Positions 7,206-14,598 are shown, counted from the stretch's first letter. The stretch is 14,598 nucleotides of DNA from Bacteroidota bacterium (GCA_023392125.1 JAEVZS010000011.1:1-14598); one strand, 5' to 3'. Numbers and translations are program-made. Notes: generated by a model not told the origin, from the sequence alone.

Positions 7206-7898
7206 TTATTTCTTGATTAAAACCTCATCGATAAGGCCGTATTCTTTGGCCTCATCTGCACGCATCCAGTAATCCCTGTCAACGTGCTTTTCAATATCAG
7301 CAATCGGCTTCCCTGTGTGCTTGGACAAAATGTCATTAAGCTCTTTCTTTACAATTAATATCTGCTTTGCTGTTATTTCAATATCAGATGCCTGACCCTG
7401 TACACCACCAAGAGGCTGGTGAATCATAATTCTGGAGTGGGGCAGGGATGAACGCTTGCCGGGAGCTCCTCCTGTCAGAAGAATTGCACCCATTGAAGCA
7501 GCAAGTCCGGTACATATGGTTGCCACATCCGGTCCTACATACTGCATGGTGTCATAAATGCCAAATCCGGCATATACGCTGCCACCCGGGCTGTTTACAT
7601 ACATAAGTATGTCTTTTTTCGAGTCAACTGATTCCAGAAACAGTAATTGGGCTACGATAATATTGGCTATATTATCATCAATACCCATTCCCAGGAAAAT
7701 AATCCTGTCCATGATAAGTCTGGAAAAAACGTCAATTTCTGCAAAACGGGTAGGTCTTTCTTCAATAACTGAACGTGTCATGTTTCTGACGTAATGACCT
7801 GACGCACTTTCCACATGATTGATATACTGATCGACTATATTGCTTCCGATATACTGATCCTTGATGGCGTATTTTCTGAATTCTTCCTTGTTAAGCAT
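7206..7898 (-). CDS. clpP: ATP-dependent Clp protease proteolytic subunit ClpP
   Basis: This is the serine peptidase that forms the tetradecameric barrel of the Clp protease. The 230-residue product has the full catalytic triad: S135 in GLAASMGA, H160 in RIMIHQPLGG and D209 in DRDYWM, with spacings of 25 and 49 matching the family. The N-terminus is about 20-25 residues longer than in the E. coli protein, as is common in Bacteroidota, and may include a propeptide; no self-cleavage site can be named. Start ATG at 7898 is preceded by a short leader and a candidate promoter. It is upstream of clpX and downstream of tig, from which a terminator separates it. Confidence 0.98.
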   Translation of the reverse strand: MLNKEEFRKYAIKDQYIGSNIVDQYINHVESASGHYVRNMTRSVIEERPTRFAEIDVFSRLIMDRIIFLGMGIDDNIANIIVAQLLFLESVDSKKDILMYVNSPGGSVYAGFGIYDTMQYVGPDVATICTGLAASMGAILLTGGAPGKRSSLPHSRIMIHQPLGGVQGQASDIEITAKQILIVKKELNDILSKHTGKPIADIEKHVDRDYWMRADEAKEYGLIDEVLIKK

Positions 7899-7928
7899 TG
7901 TATTACTGCGTGTAGTTTATTAGTGAAA

Positions 7929-7936
7929 CAAAAATA
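7929..7936 (-). promoter_or_regulatory. Candidate -7 promoter element of clpP
   Basis: Read on the minus strand this is TATTTTTG, an exact match to the Bacteroidota TAnnTTTG element, 30 bases before the clpP ATG. No clear TTG element is found 19-21 bp further upstream, so support is moderate. Confidence 0.4.
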
Positions 7937-8149
7937 AAAGAAGTTCTATTCTTTTGATTGTATAGAGTTTTCAAAAACTGAACCAAATTAAGAATTGTTT
8001 TTGTAAATAAGATATTTGATCGAAAAAGTTTTGTCGTCTTTAGGAATAAGAAAAGCTAAAATCAGATGCAGGAATGCAGGAAAGGAATAATGCTTTGTAA
8101 ATGAGATTTCTCGTATGAGTAAATTGCTGATTGCAATATGGATTAAAAT

Positions 8150-8180
8150 AAGAAAGGCGAAACTTTATTTCGCCTTTCTT
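8150..8180 (-). terminator. Intrinsic terminator of tig
   Basis: A perfect 13-bp stem, AAGAAAGGCGAAA (8150-8162) and TTTCGCCTTTCTT (8168-8180), surrounds a 5-base loop. It begins 28 bp after the tig stop. On the minus strand it is followed by a T-rich stretch (TATTTTAAT). Confidence 0.9.
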
Positions 8181-8208
8181 GATAATGATTTATGTAAAAA
8201 GAAGTTGC

Positions 8209-9540
8209 TTATTCCGCCTCGACTACTTTTTTAAACTCATCGAGTGAAACCTCTTTATCTGTTGTTGCGATAGTTTCCTTAAGATAGGCTATGGTTTTGT
8301 CATACAGTACAGCCTCAAAAGTCTGCATATATGTCTTTCCGTTATCCTGTTTCAGATAATTGTCTGCAATTTTGTTAAGGGTTTCTTCCATTTCTTCGTT
8401 TATAGGAAGATTGCCGAACTGCTGACGAATATATTCCTTTGCTTTATCCATTATTTCTTCATGTTCTGCCTTTATATCGGCCTTCTCAATCAGATGGTTA
8501 CGGATAAGATTCCATTTGAGATCTTTACGAAAATGCTCGTACTGTGTCGCTATGTCTTCCGGAGTAAGCTTGCCGGCATTGGTTCGAAGCAGCCACTCTT
8601 TAAGAAATTCATCAGGTATCGTGATGTCAGTACCGGAAACAAGGTGATTCTGGATATCTCTGCTGAGCAGCAGATCGCTTTCTCTCTGGTAGTTTTCTGA
8701 GATAGTTTCTGTAAGCTTTGCTTTAAACTCCTCATCTGACTTGACAGTGTCTTTGCCAAAGATACGGTCGTAAAAGTCCTGATTTATTTCGGCAGGTTTT
8801 CTTCTCCGGATGGTTTTTATGCTAAAGGTGTATTTTCCGCTGAGAGCTTCTGCTTCGTCTTTGCTGAGGCCGGTAGTAACTCCGGCAGCCGCAGCATCGA
8901 TGAAGGTGCTTTCTATATCAAATGAAACTGTTTCACCGTTTTTTTTCCCGATAAAAAGCTTTTTCGCTTTATCGGTTAGTTTGTCTGCAGCAAGCATAGC
9001 ATCTTCCTTACGGAAATCGCCTTCGGAAGCCGCCAGATCTCCGGTTAGAAAATCATTGTCAGCAACGCTGTCAGCTTCCGTCATTTCACCAAGCTGATTT
9101 TTAAGATTGTCGATCGTTTCGTTGAGGATCTTATCGTCAATTTTGATAGTATAACGGGTTTCCTGCAATTTTTTCAGGTCTACTGAAAACTCAGGTACCA
9201 CGCCAAGATTAAACTGAAACTCGAAATCTTTCTGATTATCCCAGTCAATACTGTTGTTTTCTTCGGCCGGTATCGGCTCGCCAACAACATTGAGCTTTTC
9301 GTTTTTAATATAATCATTAATTGTATGGGAGATCATATGGTTGATTTCGTCAACCAGTATGCTTTTGCCATACATTTTGTGTATAAGTCCTGCAGGAACC
9401 TTACCGGGGCGAAAACCTTTTATATTTGCTTTTTTGCTGTATTCTCTAAGCTTTTCAGCAACCTTGGGCTGATAGTCAGATTCTTTCAGGCTGATTTTTA
9501 GCTTAGTATACTTTGATTCCTTTTCTAGTGTTACTTCCAA
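8209..9540 (-). CDS. tig: Trigger factor (ribosome-associated chaperone)
   Basis: Trigger factor binds nascent chains at the ribosome exit tunnel and has a peptidyl-prolyl isomerase domain. The 443-residue product has the ribosome-binding signature GFRPGKVP at 42-49 within an N-terminal domain (1-115). A divergent FKBP-like region follows (about 150-250, with DFLTGDL, KLFIGKKNGETVSFDI and YTFSIKTIRRR), then the helical C-terminal arms to 443. The isomerase domain is poorly conserved, as in other Bacteroidota. The start was set at TTG 9540 because MEVTLEKES matches the usual start of the family and no ATG is available nearby. The frame remains open to another TTG at 9591, but that codon lies inside the stem of the tRNA terminator. 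The gene lies between tRNA-Leu and clpP-clpX, an arrangement that groups protein-quality-control genes. Confidence 0.93.
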   Translation of the reverse strand: MEVTLEKESKYTKLKISLKESDYQPKVAEKLREYSKKANIKGFRPGKVPAGLIHKMYGKSILVDEINHMISHTINDYIKNEKLNVVGEPIPAEENNSIDWDNQKDFEFQFNLGVVPEFSVDLKKLQETRYTIKIDDKILNETIDNLKNQLGEMTEADSVADNDFLTGDLAASEGDFRKEDAMLAADKLTDKAKKLFIGKKNGETVSFDIESTFIDAAAAGVTTGLSKDEAEALSGKYTFSIKTIRRRKPAEINQDFYDRIFGKDTVKSDEEFKAKLTETISENYQRESDLLLSRDIQNHLVSGTDITIPDEFLKEWLLRTNAGKLTPEDIATQYEHFRKDLKWNLIRNHLIEKADIKAEHEEIMDKAKEYIRQQFGNLPINEEMEETLNKIADNYLKQDNGKTYMQTFEAVLYDKTIAYLKETIATTDKEVSLDEFKKVVEAE

Positions 9541-9579
9541 GGTTATGAGCGTTTTAGTGTTTACTACCTGTATAAATTT

Positions 9580-9611
9580 AAAAACCCTCAACCTGTAAAA
9601 GATTGAGGGTT
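9580..9611 (-). terminator. Intrinsic terminator of tRNA-Leu
   Basis: On the minus strand, AACCCTCAA (9611-9603) pairs perfectly with TTGAGGGTT (9591-9583) around an 11-base loop and runs into a TTTTT end. It begins 9 bases after the tRNA 3' end. The tig start codon is only 40 bases beyond, so either tig has a very short promoter space or part of its message comes by read-through. Confidence 0.85.
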
Positions 9612-9619
9612 GATTTTTG

Positions 9620-9701
9620 TGCGGATGGAGGGACTCGAACCCCCATGCCTCGCGGCGCTAGATCCTAAGTCTAGTGCGTCTACCAATTTCGCCACATCCG
9701 C
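9620..9701 (-). tRNA. tRNA-Leu (anticodon TAG)
   Basis: The minus-strand RNA has a perfect 7-bp acceptor stem (GCGGATG with CATCCGC), a D-arm with TTGGTAGAC, an anticodon stem CTAGA/TCTAG around the loop CTTAGGA (anticodon TAG), a long variable arm (CGCC/GGC type, class II) and a T-loop GTTCGAGTC. The discriminator base is A and CCA is not encoded. Anticodon and long variable arm together identify leucine, reading CUA and related codons. Confidence 0.97.
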
Positions 9702-9747
9702 ATTCTTTATGATAACTTTTTGTTATTTGTTTATCAGAATCGTGGCG

Positions 9748-9777
9748 CAAAGATATAGCGAAAAAATCAAATGTCAA
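9748..9777 (-). promoter_or_regulatory. Promoter of tRNA-Leu (Bacteroidota type)
   Basis: On the minus strand, TTG (9777-9775) is followed after exactly 19 bases by TATCTTTG (9755-9748), the full TTG/TAnnTTTG consensus for the Bacteroidota primary sigma factor. The expected start is near 9741-9744, about 40 bases before the mature tRNA, leaving a short 5' leader to be processed. Confidence 0.8.
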
Positions 9778-9861
9778 TACTTTTGAGAAAAAAAAATTAT
9801 TATAATTTTTGTCTTGCGTTTATGTTCCTAACTAGCAAAAAAAATCCTTTATTTTGGGTAT

Positions 9862-12081
9862 ATGCTTCAGGTAGATCTAGAATTAGAGAATAAAGAAATT
9901 ATACGGCGTTACAGGAAACTGTTGAGGCTGGCAAAACCTGTATTAAAAGATGATGATGCAAAAATCATCAAAAAAGCTTTTTATACAGCTTTACAGGCTC
10001 ATAAAGACATGCGTCGCAAGTCGGGTGAACCATATATTTACCATCCTCTTGCGGTAGCGCAGATAGCAGTGGAGGAGATCGGGCTTGGCACGACTTCTAT
10101 TGTGGCCGCGCTCCTTCATGATGTTGTTGAAGATACGCATCTTGAGCTGGAAGATATCGAGAGAGATTTCGGAAAAAAAGTAGCTTCCATTATAGACGGG
10201 CTTACAAAGATTGCCGGAGTATTTGATCAGGGAAGCTCTCCTCAGGCTGAAAACTTCCGTAAAATGATTCTGACATTGTCAGATGATGCGAGAGTTATAC
10301 TTATCAAACTGGCGGATCGTCTGCATAACATGAGGACACTGGGAAGTATGCCCAGGGACAAGCAGCTGAAAATTTCATCCGAGACTATATATTTGTATGC
10401 TCCGCTGGCACACCGTTTGGGCCTTTACGCGATTAAAACGGAGCTGGAAGATCTTTACCTTAAATACACAGATCCGGAAACCTACAAAAGCATTGCTACC
10501 AAGATCAAGCAAACGAAAGCATCCAGAGACAGATTTATAAAAGAGTTTATCAATCCGCTGAACAAAGCTCTGGAAGCACACAGAATAAACTGTACTATAA
10601 AAGGACGACCTAAATCTATCTATTCCATATGGAATAAGATAAAAAAGAACAGTGTGTCTTTCGAAGAGATATATGATCTTTTTGCAATAAGGATTATTAT
10701 AGACGCCAGCCCCGAAGAAGAAAAAGCGCTTTGCTGGAAAGTGTATTCCATTGTTACGGATTATTACAAACCCAATCCGGATCGTCTGAGAGACTGGGTA
10801 AGCACTCCTAAAGCTAACGGATATGAATCTCTGCATACAACCGTAATGAGCAGGCTGGGGCAGTGGGTTGAAGTGCAGATCCGTACCAGGCGAATGGATG
10901 ATATTGCCGAAAAGGGATACGCAGCACATTGGAAATACAAGGAGACCGGTTCTGTCAGCAAAGAAGCCGGCCTGGATGTATGGATTAAAAAAGTGCGGGA
11001 ACTGATCGAGCAGAATGATTCTTCCGCGCTTGAGTTTCTGGATGATTTCCGGAAAGACTTATTTAACGAAGAGGTCTTTGTATTTACCCCCAAAGGGGAT
11101 TTGAAGATATTACCGCATGGTTCCACTGCACTTGATTTTGCTTTTGAGATACATACCCAAATTGGTATCCGTTGTCTGGGAGCCAAGGTAAACCAGAAGC
11201 TTGTCCCTTTAAGTTATATCCTTAACAATGGAGATCAGATTGAAATTCTGACTTCCGGCAAACAAAAGCCTCATGAAGACTGGCTCAAGTTTGTTGTTAG
11301 TTCCAAAGCCAGGGCGCGTATTAAAGATGCTCTGAAAGAGGATAAAAAGCAGATTGCCAATGAAGGAAAAGAGATTGTTCAGAGAAAGCTCAGCCAGATG
11401 AAGCTGGAGCTGAACAATGAAACCATTCAGCAGCTGCTCGCATTTTTTAATATTAAAAGCGCGAATGAGTTATATTACAATATAGCAAAAGAGCTGATTG
11501 ATCCGAGAGATATTAAAAAGTTCAGGGAGCGAAAGGAGCCCCGCGAAGTAAAGCCCGCAAGAAAACAACCTTCCCACACCCTTATCACCGAAAAAGAAAC
11601 ACTGCCTAAAAAATCCGGAAGTGCTGACTCAGACATGCTTCTTATCGGTGATGATATGGATAAGATTGATTATAAGCTGGCAAAATGTTGCAATCCGATA
11701 CCAGGGGATGACGTATTTGGATTTGTCACCATCAATGAAGGTATCAAGATTCACAGGACTACCTGCCCCAATGCGATTGAGCTGATGTCTCACTACGGAT
11801 ACCGGATTGTAAAAGCTAAGTGGACATCTCAGAAGGAGCTTGCTTTCCTTGCCGGAATACGACTGATTGGCACCGACCGCGTTGGTATTCTTAATGATAT
11901 CACAAAGGTTGTTTCGACAGAGCTTAAGGTGAATATCCGGTCAATAACAGTTGATACAAACGATGGCATGTTTGATGGTAAAATCATGATCTTTGTACAT
12001 GACACCAAGCATCTGGACAAGCTGATTCTGAAACTAAGTAAAATACCGGATATAATTAACGTAATTCGCATAGATTCATAA
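9862..12081 (+). CDS. rel: Bifunctional (p)ppGpp synthetase/hydrolase, Rel/SpoT family
   Basis: This enzyme makes (p)ppGpp from ATP and GTP or GDP and also hydrolyses it, running the stringent response in the cytoplasm. The 739-residue product is full length. The HD hydrolase domain has H61, H86/D87 in LLHDVVED and D152 in ADRLHNM, so hydrolysis should be intact. The synthetase domain (about 245-360) has GRPKS at 248-252, YDLFAIRI at 271-278 and NGYESLHTTV at 319-328. R308-x-R310-D311 takes the place of the RxKD motif of bifunctional enzymes rather than the acidic ExDD of synthetase-only RelA. A TGS domain (about 404-466), a zinc-finger-like segment (C609, C610, H631, C635) and a C-terminal ACT domain (664-739) follow. 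The start is ATG 9862. No clear terminator separates it from fur, 85 bp downstream. Confidence 0.96.
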   Translation: MLQVDLELENKEIIRRYRKLLRLAKPVLKDDDAKIIKKAFYTALQAHKDMRRKSGEPYIYHPLAVAQIAVEEIGLGTTSIVAALLHDVVEDTHLELEDIERDFGKKVASIIDGLTKIAGVFDQGSSPQAENFRKMILTLSDDARVILIKLADRLHNMRTLGSMPRDKQLKISSETIYLYAPLAHRLGLYAIKTELEDLYLKYTDPETYKSIATKIKQTKASRDRFIKEFINPLNKALEAHRINCTIKGRPKSIYSIWNKIKKNSVSFEEIYDLFAIRIIIDASPEEEKALCWKVYSIVTDYYKPNPDRLRDWVSTPKANGYESLHTTVMSRLGQWVEVQIRTRRMDDIAEKGYAAHWKYKETGSVSKEAGLDVWIKKVRELIEQNDSSALEFLDDFRKDLFNEEVFVFTPKGDLKILPHGSTALDFAFEIHTQIGIRCLGAKVNQKLVPLSYILNNGDQIEILTSGKQKPHEDWLKFVVSSKARARIKDALKEDKKQIANEGKEIVQRKLSQMKLELNNETIQQLLAFFNIKSANELYYNIAKELIDPRDIKKFRERKEPREVKPARKQPSHTLITEKETLPKKSGSADSDMLLIGDDMDKIDYKLAKCCNPIPGDDVFGFVTINEGIKIHRTTCPNAIELMSHYGYRIVKAKWTSQKELAFLAGIRLIGTDRVGILNDITKVVSTELKVNIRSITVDTNDGMFDGKIMIFVHDTKHLDKLILKLSKIPDIINVIRIDS

Positions 12082-12142
12082 ATCAAATATACTACAGAGC
12101 GTTTTTCTTCGTAGTCAATATGTACTATTTGCATCTTCTGTA

Positions 12143-12150
12143 TATATTTG
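12143..12150 (+). promoter_or_regulatory. Candidate -7 element of the fur-STAS-purA operon
   Basis: TATATTTG matches TAnnTTTG exactly and lies 17 bases before the fur-like ATG, so the leader would be only about 10-12 bases. No good TTG element is seen 19-21 bp upstream. Read-through from rel is an alternative source of the operon message. Confidence 0.45.
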
Positions 12151-12166
12151 TATCTTTATCGGGTCT

Positions 12167-12637
12167 ATGAACACAAAAGATTCTACCATTGAGCAAGTAA
12201 AAAAGATATTTACAGCATATCTTGAGAGTAAGGAATTGCGCAAAACTCCGGAACGTTTTGCCATTCTTGAGGAAATTTATTCCTGCCCGGGCCATTTCGA
12301 TGTTGAGTCCTTGTACATCAATATGAAAAACAAGAACTATCGGGTGAGCAGAGCTACTGTATACAATACGCTGGATATTTTGCTTTCCTGTGACCTTGTT
12401 ACCAAGCATCAGTTCGGAACAAACAGCATGGCACAGTATGAGAAATCCTTTGGTTCTCGTCAGCATGATCATATGATCTGTACTGAATGCCACAAAGTTG
12501 TCGAGTTTTGTGATCCGAGGATATATAATATCCAGACGATGGTAGGAGAGCTTCTTGGTTTTAAAGTTCATCATCATTCTCTCATATTATATGGTACATG
12601 TATTAATGGGGGGTGTTCCAAAAAAGAGACAAATTAA
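12167..12637 (+). CDS. Fur family metal-responsive transcriptional regulator
   Basis: The 156-residue product has the Fur fold. An N-terminal winged helix carries KTPERFAILEEI at about 26-37 and the recognition helix SRATVYNTLDIL at 61-72. A metal-binding dimerisation domain has HDHMICTEC at 100-108 (H100, H102, C105, C108) and a second cysteine pair C145/C150, which together suggest a structural Cys4 zinc site. Whether it senses iron, zinc, manganese or peroxide cannot be told from motifs. It starts an operon: the STAS gene begins 3 bp after its stop, and purA follows. Its position beside rel and purA is conserved in Bacteroidota to my knowledge, but metal control of purine synthesis is not an established role. 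Confidence 0.92.
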   Translation: MNTKDSTIEQVKKIFTAYLESKELRKTPERFAILEEIYSCPGHFDVESLYINMKNKNYRVSRATVYNTLDILLSCDLVTKHQFGTNSMAQYEKSFGSRQHDHMICTECHKVVEFCDPRIYNIQTMVGELLGFKVHHHSLILYGTCINGGCSKKETN

Positions 12638-12640
12638 ACT

Positions 12641-12985
12641 ATGAATTACACTACAGAGATTAAAGAGAATATTCTTTTTATCTTTTTAAAAGGAGATTTG
12701 TTAGGTGAAAGCAATGGAATTGAGCTTGCTGATCTGGTAAATGACAAAATCAACGAAAATGTAACGTTTTGTGCTATAGATCTTTCAGAGGTTCGGTACA
12801 TGAACAGCAGTGGCATAGGCGTACTGATTACCATTCTTACCAGATTTCGCAATAAGGGCGGAGAAGTTGTTTTGATAAAACCCAGCGATCAGATCCGTAA
12901 ACTTTTAGTTATAACCAAGCTGAATGCAATTTTTACAATTGTAGAAAACGAAGAGGAAGCAAAAACTAAATTAACGAATAAATAA
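12641..12985 (+). CDS. STAS-domain protein (anti-sigma factor antagonist-like)
   Basis: The 114-residue product is a single STAS domain of the SpoIIAA/RsbV type. It has FIFLKGDL at 13-20, AIDLSEVRYMNSSGIGVL at about 45-62, KGGEVVLIKPSDQIRKLL and a C-terminal IFTIVENEEEA segment. The SSG at 56-58 is where the phosphorylated serine of classical antagonists lies, so regulation by a serine kinase and phosphatase is possible. No partner anti-sigma kinase or PP2C phosphatase is in the window. It is tightly packed between the fur-like gene (3-bp gap) and purA (2-bp gap), which implies co-expression. Its target is unknown. Confidence 0.9.
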   Translation: MNYTTEIKENILFIFLKGDLLGESNGIELADLVNDKINENVTFCAIDLSEVRYMNSSGIGVLITILTRFRNKGGEVVLIKPSDQIRKLLVITKLNAIFTIVENEEEAKTKLTNK

Positions 12986-12987
12986 AA

Positions 12988-14274
12988 ATGGCTGTAGATG
13001 TTTTGTTAGGACTTCAGTGGGGAGATGAAGGCAAAGGCAAGATAGTAGATTTCCTTGCGCCTAAATATCAGGTTGTCGCAAGATTTCAGGGAGGTCCTAA
13101 TGCCGGACATACACTTGAGTTCGATGGGATAAAACATGTATTACATCAGATTCCGTCCGGGATTTTCCATAATAATATTGCTAATGTAATTGGCAACGGA
13201 GTTGTGCTGGATCCGGTTATCTTTAAGACCGAAATCGAGAAGCTCAGGACCTTTTCAATTGATTTCAGAAGTAATCTTTTTATCTCTAAAAAAGCACAGC
13301 TTATTTTGCCGAGCCATCGTTTGCTGGATGCTGCATACGAAAAATCCAAAGGAGATAAGAAAATTGGTTCTACCCTCAAAGGGATAGGGCCGACCTATCA
13401 GGACAAAATTGCCAGAGTTGGTATCAGGGTAGGGGATATTCTTCTTGATAATTTTAAAGAGAAGTATCGGAAACTGACAGATCATCATAAAACGATCCTG
13501 GACTTTTTCCATTTTGATTATGCGACTCTTGAGGAATCTGAAAAAGTATTCTTTGAGGCAATTGACTTTCTTAAGACATTTAATCTGGTTGAAAGCGAAT
13601 ATTTTATCAATGACTGCTTAAGCCAGAATAAAACGGTGCTTGCCGAGGGTGCTCAGGGATCTTTGCTGGATATTGATTTCGGGTCATATCCTTATGTTAC
13701 TTCTTCCAATACTATGGTGGCTGGAGCATGTACCGGTCTGGGAATCGCTCCCTCAAAGATTGGCAGGGTAATCGGGATTTTTAAAGCATATTGTACAAGA
13801 GTAGGTAGCGGACCTTTTCCTACAGAACTCAATAATGAGGAAGGTGAGACCCTCCGGAAAGAAGGAAATGAATTCGGATCTACGACAGGCAGGGCGCGAA
13901 GATGTGGATGGCTTGATCTGGTAGCGTTGAAGTATGCTGTAATGCTGAACGGAGCTACCGAGCTCTGGATGATGAAAGTTGATGTGCTCAACAGTTTTGA
14001 GGAAATTAAAATATGCCATCAGTACAAGCTGAAGGATGGTTCGCTTGTTGATTCATTGCCTTATGATATTGATCAGGAAGATATCACACCGATCTATGAG
14101 ATATTTGAAGGCTGGAATGATACACTTGAGGATTGCTCATCTTTTTCAGATCTTCCGCAGCAACTGCTAGCCTATATAGCATATATTGAAACTCAGTTGG
14201 GGATACCGGTTAAGGTTATTTCTGTTGGTCCCGATAGAAAACAGACAATATTGAAGGAGTCAGTGCTTGTATAA
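12988..14274 (+). CDS. purA: Adenylosuccinate synthetase
   Basis: PurA joins IMP and aspartate using GTP, the first committed step from IMP to AMP, in the cytoplasm. The 428-residue product is normal length. It has the P-loop-like GDEGKGK at 12-18 with catalytic D13, GGPNAGHT at 35-42 with catalytic H41, the IGSTLKGIGPTYQDK IMP-binding region near 126-140, and TTGRARRCGW near 299-308, the loop that contacts aspartate and nucleotide. KVDVLN near 330 belongs to the guanine-recognition region. The start ATG lies 2 bp after the STAS stop. PurA enzymes are known targets of ppGpp inhibition in some bacteria, which gives its proximity to rel a possible meaning. Confidence 0.98.
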   Translation: MAVDVLLGLQWGDEGKGKIVDFLAPKYQVVARFQGGPNAGHTLEFDGIKHVLHQIPSGIFHNNIANVIGNGVVLDPVIFKTEIEKLRTFSIDFRSNLFISKKAQLILPSHRLLDAAYEKSKGDKKIGSTLKGIGPTYQDKIARVGIRVGDILLDNFKEKYRKLTDHHKTILDFFHFDYATLEESEKVFFEAIDFLKTFNLVESEYFINDCLSQNKTVLAEGAQGSLLDIDFGSYPYVTSSNTMVAGACTGLGIAPSKIGRVIGIFKAYCTRVGSGPFPTELNNEEGETLRKEGNEFGSTTGRARRCGWLDLVALKYAVMLNGATELWMMKVDVLNSFEEIKICHQYKLKDGSLVDSLPYDIDQEDITPIYEIFEGWNDTLEDCSSFSDLPQQLLAYIAYIETQLGIPVKVISVGPDRKQTILKESVLV

Positions 14275-14284
14275 TAGCCTGGCT

Positions 14285-14330
14285 AATAGGTTTTGATAAT
14301 TTATTTAAAAATATTTTATCAAAACCTATT
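14285..14330 (+). terminator. Long AT-rich hairpin after purA
   Basis: AATAGGTTTTGATAA (14285-14299) pairs perfectly with TTATCAAAACCTATT (14316-14330) around a 16-base AT-only loop, beginning 11 bases after the purA stop. No T-tract follows directly, so it may act as a 3'-end stabiliser or a weak terminator rather than a classical one. Its right arm overlaps the first two bases of the next promoter's TTG element. Confidence 0.65.
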
Positions 14331-14358
14331 GCAATATCATTTTCTTCTGCTACCTTTG
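14329..14358 (+). promoter_or_regulatory. Promoter P1 downstream of purA
   Basis: TTG (14329-14331), a 19-base spacer and TACCTTTG (14351-14358) match the Bacteroidota consensus in both elements and spacing. Transcription would begin near 14362-14365. Confidence 0.65.
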
Positions 14359-14497
14359 CAGTCCCTTCACAGGTAGGGAAAACAACAAAACGCAAACGAG
14401 CTTTTGTTCAGTAGTTTAAGACTTAGGTCTTGGATTTTGAAATGCAGCCCCTCTTCTTTAATATAGAGCTAATTCTAAAAAAAGTTAGTAAATTATT

Positions 14498-14529
14498 TTG
14501 GGATTTTGGGGATATTTTTCTTATCTTTG
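14498..14529 (+). promoter_or_regulatory. Promoter P2 near the right edge
   Basis: TTG (14498-14500), a 21-base spacer and TATCTTTG (14522-14529), followed by CACCCGC, resemble strong Bacteroidota promoters, including those of stable-RNA genes. The transcribed gene lies outside the window. Confidence 0.55.
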
Positions 14530-14598
14530 CACCCGCTTTTGTGAGGAAAGGGATTGGGTAGAGAGATGGCAGATAATAAAAGGTTTTAAAGGCCGGAA

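Larger units (their letters stand above)
7899..8208. other. Intergenic region between tig and clpP
   Basis: The 310-bp gap holds the tig terminator at its right end and a candidate clpP promoter at its left end. The roughly 210 bp between contain only AT-rich sequence, a small ATTGC/GCAAT hairpin near 8123-8137 and a short CCTGCATT-type doublet near 8065-8080. I see no open frame above about 12 codons with any merit and no recognisable RNA. Confidence 0.5.
14275..14598 (+). other. Region after purA: hairpin and two promoters, no convincing gene
   Basis: The last 324 bases contain a long-stem hairpin and two plus-strand promoters (all listed separately). Between the promoters lie short hairpins TCCCT/AGGGA (about 14363-14380) and AAGAC/GTCTT (about 14419-14432). 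The frames present (ATG 14442, 39 codons; ATG 14566, 7 codons) look accidental. The second promoter and the sequence after it resemble those leading stable-RNA operons in this phylum, so rRNA, tRNA or a long-leader gene may begin just beyond the edge. Confidence 0.5.

Noticed and set aside
10375..11186. Minus-strand frames of 184 and 140 codons inside rel
   Set aside because: They are antisense to conserved Rel synthetase and TGS coding sequence, with no family features.
12125..12577. Minus-strand frame of 150 codons over the fur-like gene
   Set aside because: It lies opposite a complete Fur-family protein with intact metal ligands; it is a shadow.
14442..14561. Plus-strand frame of 39 codons after purA
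   Set aside because: It overlaps the P2 promoter and is low-complexity, with no recognisable motif.
14566..14589. Seven-codon frame after P2 as a leader peptide
   Set aside because: It is too short to judge and has no run of regulatory codons or attenuator visible before the window ends.

Overview
The window looks like chromosomal DNA from a member of the Bacteroidota. The signs are a PorP/SprF-type type IX secretion protein, promoter elements of the Bacteroidota form (TTG, about 19-21 bp, then TAnnTTTG), genes with almost no Shine-Dalgarno sequences, a tRNA gene without encoded CCA, and the gene runs tRNA-Leu/tig/clpP/clpX and rel/fur/STAS/purA, which are familiar from this phylum. The sequence alone does not settle the order or family.

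Left part (1-5847). A large secreted protein is read on the minus strand and runs off the left edge. It has a signal peptide, a DUF5060-like domain, a glycoside-hydrolase-like TIM-barrel region, a collagen-binding-like beta domain and at least four Ig-like repeats, the last two nearly identical at DNA level. Divergent from it, across a 355-bp gap, lies a PorP/SprF family outer-membrane protein, followed by a small DoxX-family membrane protein and a two-domain universal stress protein. This is the accessory, surface and stress part of the window.

Middle part (5848-9777). These minus-strand housekeeping genes cover protein quality control. In transcription order they are tRNA-Leu(TAG) with its own strong promoter and terminator, trigger factor (TTG start), a terminator, then clpP and clpX, which share a transcript containing a strong intercistronic hairpin. 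A perfect bidirectional terminator separates clpX from the convergent usp gene.

Right part (9862-14598). The plus-strand genes are a Rel/SpoT-type (p)ppGpp synthetase-hydrolase, a Fur-family metalloregulator, a single-domain STAS protein and adenylosuccinate synthetase purA. The last three are separated by only 2-3 bp and form an operon. Beyond purA come a 15-bp-stem hairpin and two good promoters reading out of the window with no convincing ORF. They point to a non-coding RNA, a long leader or a stable-RNA operon just outside.

Most of the window is core genome. I see no defence island, CRISPR array, insertion sequence or phage. The least-explained parts are the secreted Ig-repeat enzyme with its neighbouring PorP/SprF gene, the clpP-clpX hairpin, and the double-promoter region after purA.
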